Source of the DNA: Paramixta manurensis | GTDB taxonomy: Bacteria; Pseudomonadota; Gammaproteobacteria; Enterobacterales; Enterobacteriaceae | Assembly: GCF_013285385.1 (NCBI RefSeq) | Contig: NZ_CP054212.1 | Coordinates: forward strand, 1,240,001 to 1,304,000 | Length of the DNA stretch: 64,000 bases | Direction: 5' to 3' | In this document: positions 26,770 to 35,258 of the stretch, piece after piece | Layout of the letters: the number at the start of each line of letters is the position of its first letter | How positions within the stretch are numbered: the first letter of the stretch is position 1 | Made by a program: the position numbers and the translations under genes | Notes under the pieces: model-generated | The model's database searches: none | Told to the model about the DNA's origin: nothing | The model's input: only the letters and a program-made list of their open reading frames with translations

Positions 26770-28470
26770 TCAATGAATGGCAACCGGCGGTGGGATCCAT
26801 GCGCGAGTGAAATCGAACCAGCCTAACGCGTTAAGGTGAATCCCTTCTACACCCGGCGGTGCGCTAACCTGGTAGCGGTAATTAAACAGCGGCAGGATGG
26901 TGGCATCATGCATCAATTGTCCAAAGGTATTTTTTAACCCCTGAATGCGCGTGGTTTCGTGCGCATCAGCCTGTATCACCCGTAAGCGTTGCAGGAGAGC
27001 CGCGTAGCGCGGTTCGGATAATAGCGTCGGCCAGATAGGATCAAGCCGCAACCAACTCTCAAGCGTAAATTCCGGCGCCTCGCCAATCAGTCTATCGCCC
27101 ATGATCAAATCGGCGCTCTCCAGCGGGTGATAATCGGACCAATCTTTCGCCGCATGAAAATGTACATCGAGATGACACTGGTGCTGCGCCAGTAGCTCTT
27201 TCAACTTTTGCGCCATCGCGTGCAACTCGACTGGCAAATGGTAATGAAGCGTCAGCTTCGCCGGTAGGTCGGCGCTTGCTTCTGCTTGCCACACCGGTAG
27301 CGGCCAGTCGGGTAACATTTCATTGGTTGGCGTGATCAACCCTTCATCAATCGGCAACTGCCCGATAATGCCCGATTGCTGGATCAGCATCATGATTCTG
27401 CGGGCCTGCGCCTGGTTAAAACCCGGACGCTGGTGAGCCGCCAAATAGCAAAAGCCGAGGCTAATGCTGTTGCTTACCGGCCGCAGTAAAGCCAACTCAT
27501 TCGGTTCACCAATCGCGATCTGTACCGGGTGGCGGCAACTGGTGCCCAGTTCACTGTCAAACAACTGCGGTGTAATCCAGTATTCAATCGCCTGCATAAG
27601 TGGATGTGGGCGATGGTACCAACCATGACTCTCAATCCGCACCAGATCGGCGCTAAAACTGGTCAGGCGATAAGGCCCGCAGCCAATCTCTTCATCGACA
27701 GGATGTGGCAGCAGACATTCGCCGGTTGCCAGACGATGGGCTAGCCACTGATCCGGATAATGGAGGGTGAAGCGTAGACATAGTGCATGCGCCAGTTCAA
27801 TGGTTTTAACGCTGGCGAGCAGTTTTGCGCCCTCCGGGCTATCAAGGATGTGTTGGAGCCGTTGCTGTAGCTGAAGCGCGCTGAGGGGCTCGCCATTATG
27901 CCAGTGTAGCTGCGGGCGTAAAAAAAAGAACCACTCGGTTTGCTGTGGATTACATACCCAATGATGCGCCAGATCCGCCACCACCCGGTCGTGATCAAAA
28001 CGGGTTAACCCGGCGAAAATTTGCCGCACCAGATGCTGCTCGGCCCGGCCACTGATGCGCAGTGGTCGTAGCGGATCAAGCGGGCGGTAATACGGAATAC
28101 GCAAGGTTGGCATATCGTTAAGCCACTGCCCGCCCATAAAAGGTTGCAACAAGTGGCTTAGTTGTTCAGGCGCCAGTTGAGCCAACTGCAATGCATGCTG
28201 CGGCTGACCATTATCCAGTTGCTGACGTAGTAATTCGCTACGAAGGTGGTCTGGCGTTTGCAGAAAGCGTAGCGTGCCGCGTTTACCGCGCCCGGAGCTG
28301 GCGTGCCAGGTTAACCAACCAACCTCTTGCCACTGTTTCAGTAGGGTTCGGATATGGCGTTCACTGCAAAAACAGTGCGCCGCCATTTCCGCGACGCTGG
28401 TTTGCTGGGATGCGCCGTGACTGTGTTGCCAAAGGCGCGTGAATTGATTAAGGCGGTTAAGTTGTCGCAT
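26770..28470 (-). CDS. ybaE: SgrR-family HTH / solute-binding-domain regulator YbaE
   Basis: YbaE has an N-terminal winged-helix SgrR-type domain (CFCSERHIRTLLKQWQEVGW) fused to a C-terminal domain resembling oligopeptide-binding proteins (SBP_bac_5), e.g. IPYYRPLDPLRPLRISGRAE. It is presumably a cytosolic ligand-sensing transcription factor; no signal peptide is present, and target and ligand are unknown. The start at 28470 (MRQLNRLNQFTRLW) gives 566 residues, the same as E. coli; the frame is open further upstream but that part would overlap the divergent cof gene. Confidence 0.9.
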   Translation of the reverse strand: MRQLNRLNQFTRLWQHSHGASQQTSVAEMAAHCFCSERHIRTLLKQWQEVGWLTWHASSGRGKRGTLRFLQTPDHLRSELLRQQLDNGQPQHALQLAQLAPEQLSHLLQPFMGGQWLNDMPTLRIPYYRPLDPLRPLRISGRAEQHLVRQIFAGLTRFDHDRVVADLAHHWVCNPQQTEWFFFLRPQLHWHNGEPLSALQLQQRLQHILDSPEGAKLLASVKTIELAHALCLRFTLHYPDQWLAHRLATGECLLPHPVDEEIGCGPYRLTSFSADLVRIESHGWYHRPHPLMQAIEYWITPQLFDSELGTSCRHPVQIAIGEPNELALLRPVSNSISLGFCYLAAHQRPGFNQAQARRIMMLIQQSGIIGQLPIDEGLITPTNEMLPDWPLPVWQAEASADLPAKLTLHYHLPVELHAMAQKLKELLAQHQCHLDVHFHAAKDWSDYHPLESADLIMGDRLIGEAPEFTLESWLRLDPIWPTLLSEPRYAALLQRLRVIQADAHETTRIQGLKNTFGQLMHDATILPLFNYRYQVSAPPGVEGIHLNALGWFDFTRAWIPPPVAIH

Positions 28471-28567
28471 ACCTAAACCCGGAACAGTTTTGTAAAAGTA
28501 TTCACTATTAGTTCCGTAAATGCCAGGCGATACTTTGAGCTTCCGGTTATAGAGCAGGAGAGAGGCG

Positions 28568-29386
28568 GTGCGTTTAGCGGCTTTTGACATGGATGGCACA
28601 TTATTGATGCCAAACCATCAGTTAGGTGAAAAAACGTTGGCGACGCTGATGGCATTGCAGGACAGAGAGGTGGTGCTGGCATTCGCCACAGGTCGACATT
28701 TACTGGAGATGAATATCCTGCGCGCGCAAACGACGCTTAATGCGTTTTTGATCACCGGTAATGGCACGCGCATTCATGATACAGAAGGGAACCGTCTGTT
28801 TGCCTGCGATCTAGACCCATCCGTCGCGGAGGAAGTGGTGCATTCGCACTGGCAAACCACCGCCAGCATGCATGTGTTTAATGATGATGGCTGGTTTACC
28901 GCCAAAAATGTGCCGGAAGTATTACAGGCGCATCAGATCAGTGGGTTTCGCTATCACCTGATGGATCCGCGCCATATTCCCGCACATCAGGTCACCAAGA
29001 TCTGCTTTTTGGGCGAGCATGACGAACTTTGTCGGTTACAAGGCACGTTACTGGATGCTTTAGGTGGCCGGGCACACTTATGTTTCTCAGCGTGGGATTG
29101 TTTAGAAATCCTGCCGGTTAGTTGCAATAAAGGGGCCGCGCTGGCTTTCTTGAGCGCACATTTAGGATTGACGCTGGCCGATTGCATGGCATTTGGCGAT
29201 GCGATGAACGACCGTGAAATGCTGGAAAGCGTCGGGCAGGGCTTCATTATGGCCAATGCGATGAACCAGTTGAAAAGCGTATTGCCACATTTACCGGTTA
29301 TTGGACATTGCGAGACACAAGGTGTGTCTCACTATTTAAATCACTGGCTTACCACACCGCACCTCGCCTATTCCCCCGAATATTGA
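28568..29386 (+). CDS. cof: HMP-PP phosphatase Cof (HAD superfamily)
   Basis: Cof dephosphorylates 4-amino-2-methyl-5-hydroxymethylpyrimidine diphosphate and other phosphates. It starts with GTG at 28568 after a GGAGAGAGG SD. The 272-residue protein has HAD motif I DMDGTLLMP with the nucleophilic aspartate, motif II in LITGNGTR, and motif IV GDAMNDREML, in the Cof-type (IIB cap) arrangement. Divergent from ybaE. The C-terminus (LAYSPEY) is like that of E. coli. Confidence 0.95.
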   Translation: MRLAAFDMDGTLLMPNHQLGEKTLATLMALQDREVVLAFATGRHLLEMNILRAQTTLNAFLITGNGTRIHDTEGNRLFACDLDPSVAEEVVHSHWQTTASMHVFNDDGWFTAKNVPEVLQAHQISGFRYHLMDPRHIPAHQVTKICFLGEHDELCRLQGTLLDALGGRAHLCFSAWDCLEILPVSCNKGAALAFLSAHLGLTLADCMAFGDAMNDREMLESVGQGFIMANAMNQLKSVLPHLPVIGHCETQGVSHYLNHWLTTPHLAYSPEY

Positions 29387-29422
29387 GGCTTTCCCAGTGG
29401 CCGGGCAGGACGCCCGGCTCTC

Positions 29423-30466
29423 TTATTCTTCCAGTTCACGTTGCCATAATGAAATATCGCCAATCTGTTTGGCTATCCACTCGGGCTGATAGTAGGTATC
29501 GGGATAACGTTCGCCGCTGTCGCATAACAGAGTGACAATCGCTCCCTGGCGGCCCTGTTGTTTCATCTGTTTCGCCACCTGTAGCGCACCCCAAAAATTC
29601 GTGCCGGTTGAGGCGCCAACCTTGCGGCCTAATAATTTACTCAGATAGTACATGGCCGCCACGGAAGCACCGTTCGGCACGCGCAGCATCTCATCAATCA
29701 CGTCGGGAATAAAAGAGGGTTCCACCCGTGGGCGACCAATGCCTTCGATTTTACTGCCATTGACGCTGCGTAACGCGGCATCGCGCGTTTGCCAGTACTC
29801 CAGAAACACGGAGTTTTCCGGGTCGACCACCACCAGGCGCGTCGGATGCCCCTGATAACGCAGATAGCGGCCAATGGTTGCCGAGGTTCCACCTGTACCG
29901 GCGCTCATCACGATAGTCTCCGGTATAGGGAAAGGTTCATTCATCATCTGCCGAAAGATACTTTCAGCAATATTGTTATTGCCGCGCCAGTCTGTCGCGC
30001 GTTCGGCATAAGTGAACTGATCCATAAAGTGACCATTCAGGTCGCGCGCTAAGCGTTCTGACTCCGCGTAGATCTGGCAGGGATCGTCAACAAAATGACA
30101 GTGGCCGCCATAAAACGCGATCTGTTCAATTTTACGTTTCGCAGTGCTGGCCGGCATAACGGCAATAAACCGCAGGCCAAGTAAACCAGCAAAATAGGCT
30201 TCTGAAACCGCAGTGCTACCGGAGGAAGCCTCAATAATAGTGGTGTCTTGCTTAATCCAGCCGTTACACAGCCCGTAGAGAAACAGTGAACGCGCCAGGC
30301 GATGCTTCAGGCTACCGGTCGGGTGTGTACTCTCATCTTTCAGATAGAAGATAATGCCTGGCAGGCTCGGTAACGTAAGGCGGATCAGGTGTGTTTCCGC
30401 CGAGCGCTGAAAATCAGCATTAATTTCTTTTATTGCCTGTGTGACCCAAGAGCTGTTCATCATCAT
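29423..30466 (-). CDS. PLP-dependent cysteine-synthase-like enzyme, probable cysteine desulfhydrase (CcdA-like)
   Basis: The 347-residue protein has the fold-type II PLP fold of cysteine synthase and cystathionine beta-synthase: the Schiff-base lysine is K54 in HPTGSLKHRLA, the phosphate loop is SAGTGGTSATIG near residue 190, and SSGSTAVSEAYFAG takes the place of the substrate Ser/Thr loop. E. coli K-12 lacks this gene between cof and decR. Its divergent neighbour is a DecR orthologue, a regulator that in E. coli activates cysteine degradation in response to cysteine, and in Pantoea ananatis a gene of this kind (ccdA) is known as a cysteine-inducible desulfhydrase. Cysteine detoxification is therefore inferred. 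Three ATGs in a row open the frame; the first is best placed for the SD. Confidence 0.7.
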   Translation of the reverse strand: MMMNSSWVTQAIKEINADFQRSAETHLIRLTLPSLPGIIFYLKDESTHPTGSLKHRLARSLFLYGLCNGWIKQDTTIIEASSGSTAVSEAYFAGLLGLRFIAVMPASTAKRKIEQIAFYGGHCHFVDDPCQIYAESERLARDLNGHFMDQFTYAERATDWRGNNNIAESIFRQMMNEPFPIPETIVMSAGTGGTSATIGRYLRYQGHPTRLVVVDPENSVFLEYWQTRDAALRSVNGSKIEGIGRPRVEPSFIPDVIDEMLRVPNGASVAAMYYLSKLLGRKVGASTGTNFWGALQVAKQMKQQGRQGAIVTLLCDSGERYPDTYYQPEWIAKQIGDISLWQRELEE

Positions 30467-30577
30467 CTTATTCCGTTAATTCTTTGCGCACAGCGTAAAG
30501 CATTGGCAGGAAAAAAGGTTTGCTTTATTTCCTGTATAATCGGTAAAACAGAGAAAAAAATTCTCCAGGCAACCCAT
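30467..30577. promoter_or_regulatory. Divergent promoter region of the CcdA-like gene and decR
   Basis: The 111 bases between the two divergent starts must hold both promoters and, by analogy with other Lrp-type pairs, the DecR operator. The sequence is AT-rich around 30530-30560, but no palindrome stands out clearly enough to name. Confidence 0.4.
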
Positions 30578-31039
30578 ATGTTAGATAAAATTGACCGTAA
30601 ATTACTGGCTTTACTGCAACAAGATTGTACCTTGTCGCTGCAAGCGTTGGCTGACGCGGTAAATTTGACCACTACACCTTGTTGGAAACGGCTGAAAAAG
30701 CTGGAGGAAGACGGCATTATCCGGGCTCGCGTAGCGTTGCTAGATAATGAAAAGCTGGGGTTGTCATTAACCGCCTTTATGCTGATTAAAACCCAACAAC
30801 ACAGTAGCCTTTGGTATCAGCAATTTGTTGAAGTGGTGCAGGGCATGCCAGAAGTAATGGCCTTTTATCGTATGGCTGGCGAGTACGACTATTTGCTGCG
30901 TGTGCAGGTGGCAGATATGAAACGTTATGATGCATTTTATAAACGGTTAGTGAACGGTGTTGCGGGGCTGATTGATGTCACATCGAGTTTCGCCATGGAA
31001 GAGATAAAATATACTACGGCATTGCCGGTTAACCCCTAG
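30578..31039 (+). CDS. decR: Lrp/AsnC-family cysteine-responsive regulator DecR
   Basis: DecR (YbaO) is an Lrp-type activator that responds to cysteine. The start at 30578 gives MLDKIDRKLLALLQQDCTLS and 153 residues (E. coli 152), with strong identity throughout: the HTH in SLQALADAVNLTTTPCWKRL and the RAM ligand domain in MAGEYDYLLRVQVADMKRYD. It is divergent from the CcdA-like gene, its likely target, and lies 49 bases upstream of mdlA on the same strand, so it may be cotranscribed with mdlAB. Confidence 0.95.
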   Translation: MLDKIDRKLLALLQQDCTLSLQALADAVNLTTTPCWKRLKKLEEDGIIRARVALLDNEKLGLSLTAFMLIKTQQHSSLWYQQFVEVVQGMPEVMAFYRMAGEYDYLLRVQVADMKRYDAFYKRLVNGVAGLIDVTSSFAMEEIKYTTALPVNP

Positions 31040-31088
31040 CTTGCCGGGAGGTGTTCTGGCGCCGCTCACCCAATAAGGAAGCGATCGT

Positions 31089-32858
31089 GTGCGATTATTT
31101 AGCCAATTAAGCTGGTACTTTTTACGAGAATGGCGTCGATACCTTGGCGCGGTTTTTCTGCTGATTGTGATTGCCATTTTACAACTGTTACCGCCGAAAC
31201 TGGTCGGTATTATTATTGATGGCGTTACGCATCACAGCCTGTCCGTAGGGCGCATTATGGGCTGGATTGGCGTCATGCTGGCGGTTGCGGTGGTGGTGTA
31301 CTTGCTGCGCTATGTTTGGCGTGTCCTGCTGTTTGGCGCCTCTTATCAACTGGCGGTAGAGCTACGTGAAGATTTTTATCGCCAGCTTAGCCGCCAGCAT
31401 CCTGAATTTTATCTGCGTCACCGTACCGGTGATTTGATCGCCCGCGCTACTAACGATGTTGACCGCGTCGTGTTCGCCGCAGGCGAAGGCGTTCTTACGC
31501 TGGTTGACTCGTTAGTGATGGGGTGCGCGGTGCTAGTGGTAATGGCAACGCAAATCAGTTGGCAACTGACGCTGCTGGCATTGTTACCGATGCCGATCAT
31601 GGCGTTAGTGATCAAGCGTTACGGCGATCGGCTTCATCAGCGTTTTAAACTGGCGCAGGCGGCCTTCTCTTCGCTGAACGATCGGGCGCAAGAGAGCCTG
31701 ACCAGTATCCGCATGATCAAGTCCTTCGGGCTGGAGGATAACCAATCGCAACAGTTTGCGGCGATTGCCCGCGATGCCGGTGAGAAAAATATGCGCGTGG
31801 CGCGGGTTGACGCACGTTTTGATCCCACGATTTATATCGCGGTTGGAATGTCGAATTTTCTCGCCATTGCGGGCGGAAGTTGGCTGGTTTGGCAGGGTGA
31901 CATGACGCTCGGTCAACTGACCAGTTTTGTGATGTACCTGGGTTTAATGATTTGGCCAATGCTGGCGCTGGCATGGATGTTCAATATTGTAGAGCGCGGG
32001 AGCGCTGCCTGGAGCCGTATTCGGGAGTTTTTAAAAGAGGCGCCAGCGGTTGAAGATGGCGAGAAATTGCTACCGGAAGGGCGCGGAGTTCTGCAGGTTG
32101 CCATCCGTGAGTTCCACTATCCGGGTAGCCAAATGCCCGCATTACGTAATATCAACCTTAACCTGAAGCCCGGGCAAATGTTAGGGCTGTGCGGGCCGAC
32201 CGGCGCCGGCAAAAGCACGTTATTGAGCCTGATCCAACGCCACTTTGATATTCAGCAGGGCGATATTCGTTATCACGCGATTCCGCTTCCGCAGTTACGC
32301 ATTGATAACTGGCGTAGTCGGCTGGCGGTGGTTAATCAAACGCCGTTCCTGTTTTCGGACAGCGTGGCGGCGAATATTGCGCTTGGGCGCCCCAATGCCA
32401 CTCAACAAGAAATTGAGCAGGCGGCACGTTTAGCCAGCGTGCATGACGATATTTTACGTTTACCGCAAGGGTATGAAACCGAAGTGGGTGAGCGTGGCGT
32501 TATGCTCTCTGGCGGCCAAAAACAGCGGATTTCTATTGCTCGCGCGTTACTGCTAAATGCGGAAATTTTAATCCTTGATGATGCCTTATCGGCGGTTGAT
32601 GGGCGTACTGAACATCAGATTTTGCATAACCTGCGTACATGGGGAGAAGGGCGGACCATCATTATCAGCGCGCATCGACTCTCGGCGCTAACCGAGGCCA
32701 GCGAAATCCTGGTTATGCAACACGGCGTGGTGGTACAGCGTGGGCGGCATGACACTCTGACGCGCGAGAGCGGTTGGTACAATGAAATGTACCGGTATCA
32801 ACAGCTTGAAGCTGCGCTGGATGAGGATGAAATGGAAAAAGGAGTTCCACATGGTTAA
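31089..32858 (+). CDS. mdlA: Heterodimeric ABC multidrug exporter subunit MdlA
   Basis: MdlA is a half-transporter with an N-terminal six-helix membrane domain and a C-terminal ATPase. The start is GTG at 31089 after AAGGAAG; the 589-residue length matches E. coli. Walker A is CGPTGAGKSTLLS, the ABC signature LSGGQKQRIS and Walker B AEILILDDALSAVDG; the residue after Walker B is aspartate rather than glutamate, so in an MdlA-MdlB dimer this is the likely degenerate site. The substrate is unknown. The stop overlaps mdlB by 8 bases. Confidence 0.94.
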   Translation: MRLFSQLSWYFLREWRRYLGAVFLLIVIAILQLLPPKLVGIIIDGVTHHSLSVGRIMGWIGVMLAVAVVVYLLRYVWRVLLFGASYQLAVELREDFYRQLSRQHPEFYLRHRTGDLIARATNDVDRVVFAAGEGVLTLVDSLVMGCAVLVVMATQISWQLTLLALLPMPIMALVIKRYGDRLHQRFKLAQAAFSSLNDRAQESLTSIRMIKSFGLEDNQSQQFAAIARDAGEKNMRVARVDARFDPTIYIAVGMSNFLAIAGGSWLVWQGDMTLGQLTSFVMYLGLMIWPMLALAWMFNIVERGSAAWSRIREFLKEAPAVEDGEKLLPEGRGVLQVAIREFHYPGSQMPALRNINLNLKPGQMLGLCGPTGAGKSTLLSLIQRHFDIQQGDIRYHAIPLPQLRIDNWRSRLAVVNQTPFLFSDSVAANIALGRPNATQQEIEQAARLASVHDDILRLPQGYETEVGERGVMLSGGQKQRISIARALLLNAEILILDDALSAVDGRTEHQILHNLRTWGEGRTIIISAHRLSALTEASEILVMQHGVVVQRGRHDTLTRESGWYNEMYRYQQLEAALDEDEMEKGVPHG

Positions 32859-34626
32859 GGTTGCGCGGCTGTGGCCGACGCTCAGGCGGCTACTGGCTTA
32901 TGGTAAACCCTGGCGCAAATCTCTTGGCCTGGCGGTATTAATGTTGTGGATTGCCGCTGCCGCTGAAGTATTGGGGCCGGTGCTGGTCAGCTATTTTATT
33001 GACCATATGGTGGCGAAACATCACTTTCCGTTAGGAATAATAAGTGGCCTGGCGGTGAGTTTCATTTTACTTCAGCTACTGGCGGCGGCGCTGCATTATT
33101 ACCAGGCGCTGCTGTTCAATCAGGCGGCGGTTGGCGTGGTGCAACGGCTACGTACCGATATTATGGATGCGGCGTTGCGCCAGCCGTTAAGCGCGTTCGA
33201 TACGCAACCGGTCGGGCAAATTATCTCACGCGTTACCAACGATACCGAAGTGGTGAAAGATCTCTACGTCACGGTGGTGGCGACAGTATTGCGCAGCGCG
33301 GCGCTAATTGGCGCGATGCTGGTGGCGATGTTTAGCCTTGATTGGCGTATGGCGCTGGTTGCACTGGTTATCTTTCCACTGGTGCTAACGGTAATGATGA
33401 TTTACCAACGCTACAGTACGCCGATTGTTCGGCGCGTGCGTAGTTACTTAGCCGATATTAATAATGGCTTTAACGAAGTCATTAACGGAATGAGCGTCAT
33501 CCAGCAGTTTCGTCAACAAGCTCGTTTTGGCGAGCGGATGGGGGAGGCTAGCCGTTCGCACTATCTGGCGCGTATGGAGACGTTGCGGCTGGATGGGTTC
33601 TTGTTACGCCCACTGTTAAGCCTTTTTTCCGCCCTCATTTTATGTGGTTTGGTATTACTGTTCAGCTTCTCACCGAGCGGCGTCTTCGAGGTGGGGGTGT
33701 TATATGCCTTTATTAGTTACCTCGGGCGGTTAAATGAACCGTTAATTGAGCTGACCACGCAACAATCAATGCTACAGCAGGCGGTGGTTGCCGGTGAGCG
33801 CATTTTTGAGTTGATGGATGCGCCACGCCAGCATTACGGCAATGACACACTCCCCTTAGCAAGCGGTCGAATTGACGTCGAGCATGTGAGCTTCGCGTAC
33901 CGTGACGATCGTTATGTATTGACCGATATTAACCTCACGGTGCCGTCACGAGGTTTTGTAGCATTGGTCGGGCATACCGGTAGTGGCAAGAGTACGCTGG
34001 CGAATTTACTGATGGGGTACTATCCACTTTCGCAAGGAGATATTCGCCTTGATGGTCGTCCATTGGCGGGGTTGAGCCACCAGGCGTTGCGGCAAGGGGT
34101 CGCGATGGTTCAACAAGATCCGGTAGTGTTAGCCGAATCTTTCTATGCCAATGTCACGCTTGGACGGGATATTAGTGAGGATGAAGTGTGGCGGGTACTG
34201 GAAACCGTGCAGCTTGCGCCGCTGGCGCGCAGCCTGAGTGAGGGCATCCATACCCGACTGGGTGAACAAGGCAATAACCTCTCCGTTGGGCAGAAGCAAC
34301 TTTTGGCGATGGCGCGTGTGCTGGTCGCTGCGCCACAAATTTTGATTCTGGATGAAGCCACCGCGAATATTGACTCCGGTACCGAGCAGGCGATTCAGCG
34401 TGCGCTACGCCTGGTTCGGCAGCAAACCACGCTGGTGGTGATTGCGCATCGGCTCTCAACCATTACCGAAGCCGATACCATATTGGTCCTGCACCGTGGG
34501 CAAGCGGTCGAGCGAGGCACCCACCAGGCATTACTGGCGCAGCAAGGGCGTTATTGGCAAATGTATCAACTACAACTGGCAGGCGATGAACTTGCGTCGG
34601 GCATTGTTGCTAGCGTGACAGACTGA
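32851..34626 (+). CDS. mdlB: Heterodimeric ABC multidrug exporter subunit MdlB
   Basis: MdlB pairs with MdlA. The start at 32851, after GGAG inside the end of mdlA, gives MVKVARLWPTLRRLLAYGKP and 591 residues; starting further upstream would put it inside mdlA. Six membrane helices come first, then Walker A GHTGSGKSTLANLL, signature LSVGQKQLLAMARV (serine-valine-glycine form) and Walker B QILILDEATANID with the catalytic glutamate, so this half probably carries the active Walker B. Followed by a strong terminator. Confidence 0.94.
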   Translation: MVKVARLWPTLRRLLAYGKPWRKSLGLAVLMLWIAAAAEVLGPVLVSYFIDHMVAKHHFPLGIISGLAVSFILLQLLAAALHYYQALLFNQAAVGVVQRLRTDIMDAALRQPLSAFDTQPVGQIISRVTNDTEVVKDLYVTVVATVLRSAALIGAMLVAMFSLDWRMALVALVIFPLVLTVMMIYQRYSTPIVRRVRSYLADINNGFNEVINGMSVIQQFRQQARFGERMGEASRSHYLARMETLRLDGFLLRPLLSLFSALILCGLVLLFSFSPSGVFEVGVLYAFISYLGRLNEPLIELTTQQSMLQQAVVAGERIFELMDAPRQHYGNDTLPLASGRIDVEHVSFAYRDDRYVLTDINLTVPSRGFVALVGHTGSGKSTLANLLMGYYPLSQGDIRLDGRPLAGLSHQALRQGVAMVQQDPVVLAESFYANVTLGRDISEDEVWRVLETVQLAPLARSLSEGIHTRLGEQGNNLSVGQKQLLAMARVLVAAPQILILDEATANIDSGTEQAIQRALRLVRQQTTLVVIAHRLSTITEADTILVLHRGQAVERGTHQALLAQQGRYWQMYQLQLAGDELASGIVASVTD

Positions 34627-34688
34627 TTTGCACCTTTTTTGCGCGCATTTATCAGAATGTTCCGTCTTGATGCACCTGGTTAACGCGT

Positions 34689-34715
34689 AACGCACCTCAA
34701 TGGTGCGTTTTTTTT
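34689..34715 (+). terminator. Terminator of decR-mdlAB
   Basis: The stem AACGCACC/GGTGCGTT with loop TCAAT is followed by eight T residues. The same palindrome also reads as an NtrC-type site (see separate entry). Confidence 0.85.
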
Positions 34716-34757
34716 CGCCGTAAGATTGCCTCTCTGCCGTTGCGCTATCAATGTGCG
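34691..34757 (+). promoter_or_regulatory. Two candidate NtrC enhancer sites upstream of glnK
   Basis: CGCACC-TCAAT-GGTGCG (34691-34707) and TGCGCT-ATCAA-TGTGCG (34741-34757) resemble the NtrC palindrome TGCACC-N5-GGTGCA. Their centres lie about 140 and 90 bases upstream of the start predicted from the sigma54 promoter and 50 bases apart, i.e. near whole helical turns. The first is embedded in the mdlB terminator. Inference from pattern only. Confidence 0.4.
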
Positions 34758-34814
34758 TGCGTAGCCTCAGTATCCGCCTGATTAATCTCCAGCAACCCAC
34801 CCATTTTTAATTTA

Positions 34815-34830
34815 TGGCACAGGCTTTGCT
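34815..34830 (+). promoter_or_regulatory. Sigma54 promoter of glnK-amtB
   Basis: TGGCAC (34815-34820), 5 bases, TTGCT (34826-34830) matches the -24/-12 consensus TGGCAC-N5-TTGCA, with the GG and GC dinucleotides correctly spaced. It lies 56 bases upstream of glnK, which is nitrogen-regulated through NtrC and RpoN in enterics. Confidence 0.88.
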
Positions 34831-34885
34831 TTAATCCTGCTGTGTTGGCTATTACTTACGATTTTACTTACCTGGAGGGGATCAT

Positions 34886-35224
34886 ATGAAGCTGGTTACC
34901 GTGGTAATCAAACCGTTCAAACTTGAGGACGTGCGTGAGGCGCTCTCCTCTATCGGTATTCAGGGGCTAACCGTCACCGAGGTGAAGGGGTTTGGTCGCC
35001 AGAAGGGCCATGCGGAGTTGTACCGTGGCGCTGAATACAGCGTGAATTTCCTGCCAAAAGTAAAAATTGATATTGCGATTGCCGACGATCAGCTTGATGA
35101 AGTGATCGATGTCATTAGCAAAGCTGCCTACACCGGCAAAATTGGCGACGGTAAGATCTTTGTTGCTGAACTGCAACGAGTCATCCGTATTCGTACCGGC
35201 GAAACCGACGAAGCAGCGCTTTAA
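34886..35224 (+). CDS. glnK: Nitrogen regulatory protein P-II (GlnK)
   Basis: GlnK is the trimeric PII signal protein that binds 2-oxoglutarate and ATP/ADP and plugs the AmtB channel when nitrogen is sufficient. The 112-residue protein starts MKLVTVVIKPFKLEDVREAL and has the uridylylated tyrosine at position 51 in ELYRGAEYSVNFLPK within the T-loop; the B-loop is AYTGKIGDGKIFV. It is preceded by GGAGG and sits upstream of amtB in the usual pair. Confidence 0.97.
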   Translation: MKLVTVVIKPFKLEDVREALSSIGIQGLTVTEVKGFGRQKGHAELYRGAEYSVNFLPKVKIDIAIADDQLDEVIDVISKAAYTGKIGDGKIFVAELQRVIRIRTGETDEAAL

Positions 35225-35258
35225 TCTCGGGCTCAGAATTGTGATGGGATGGAATAAA

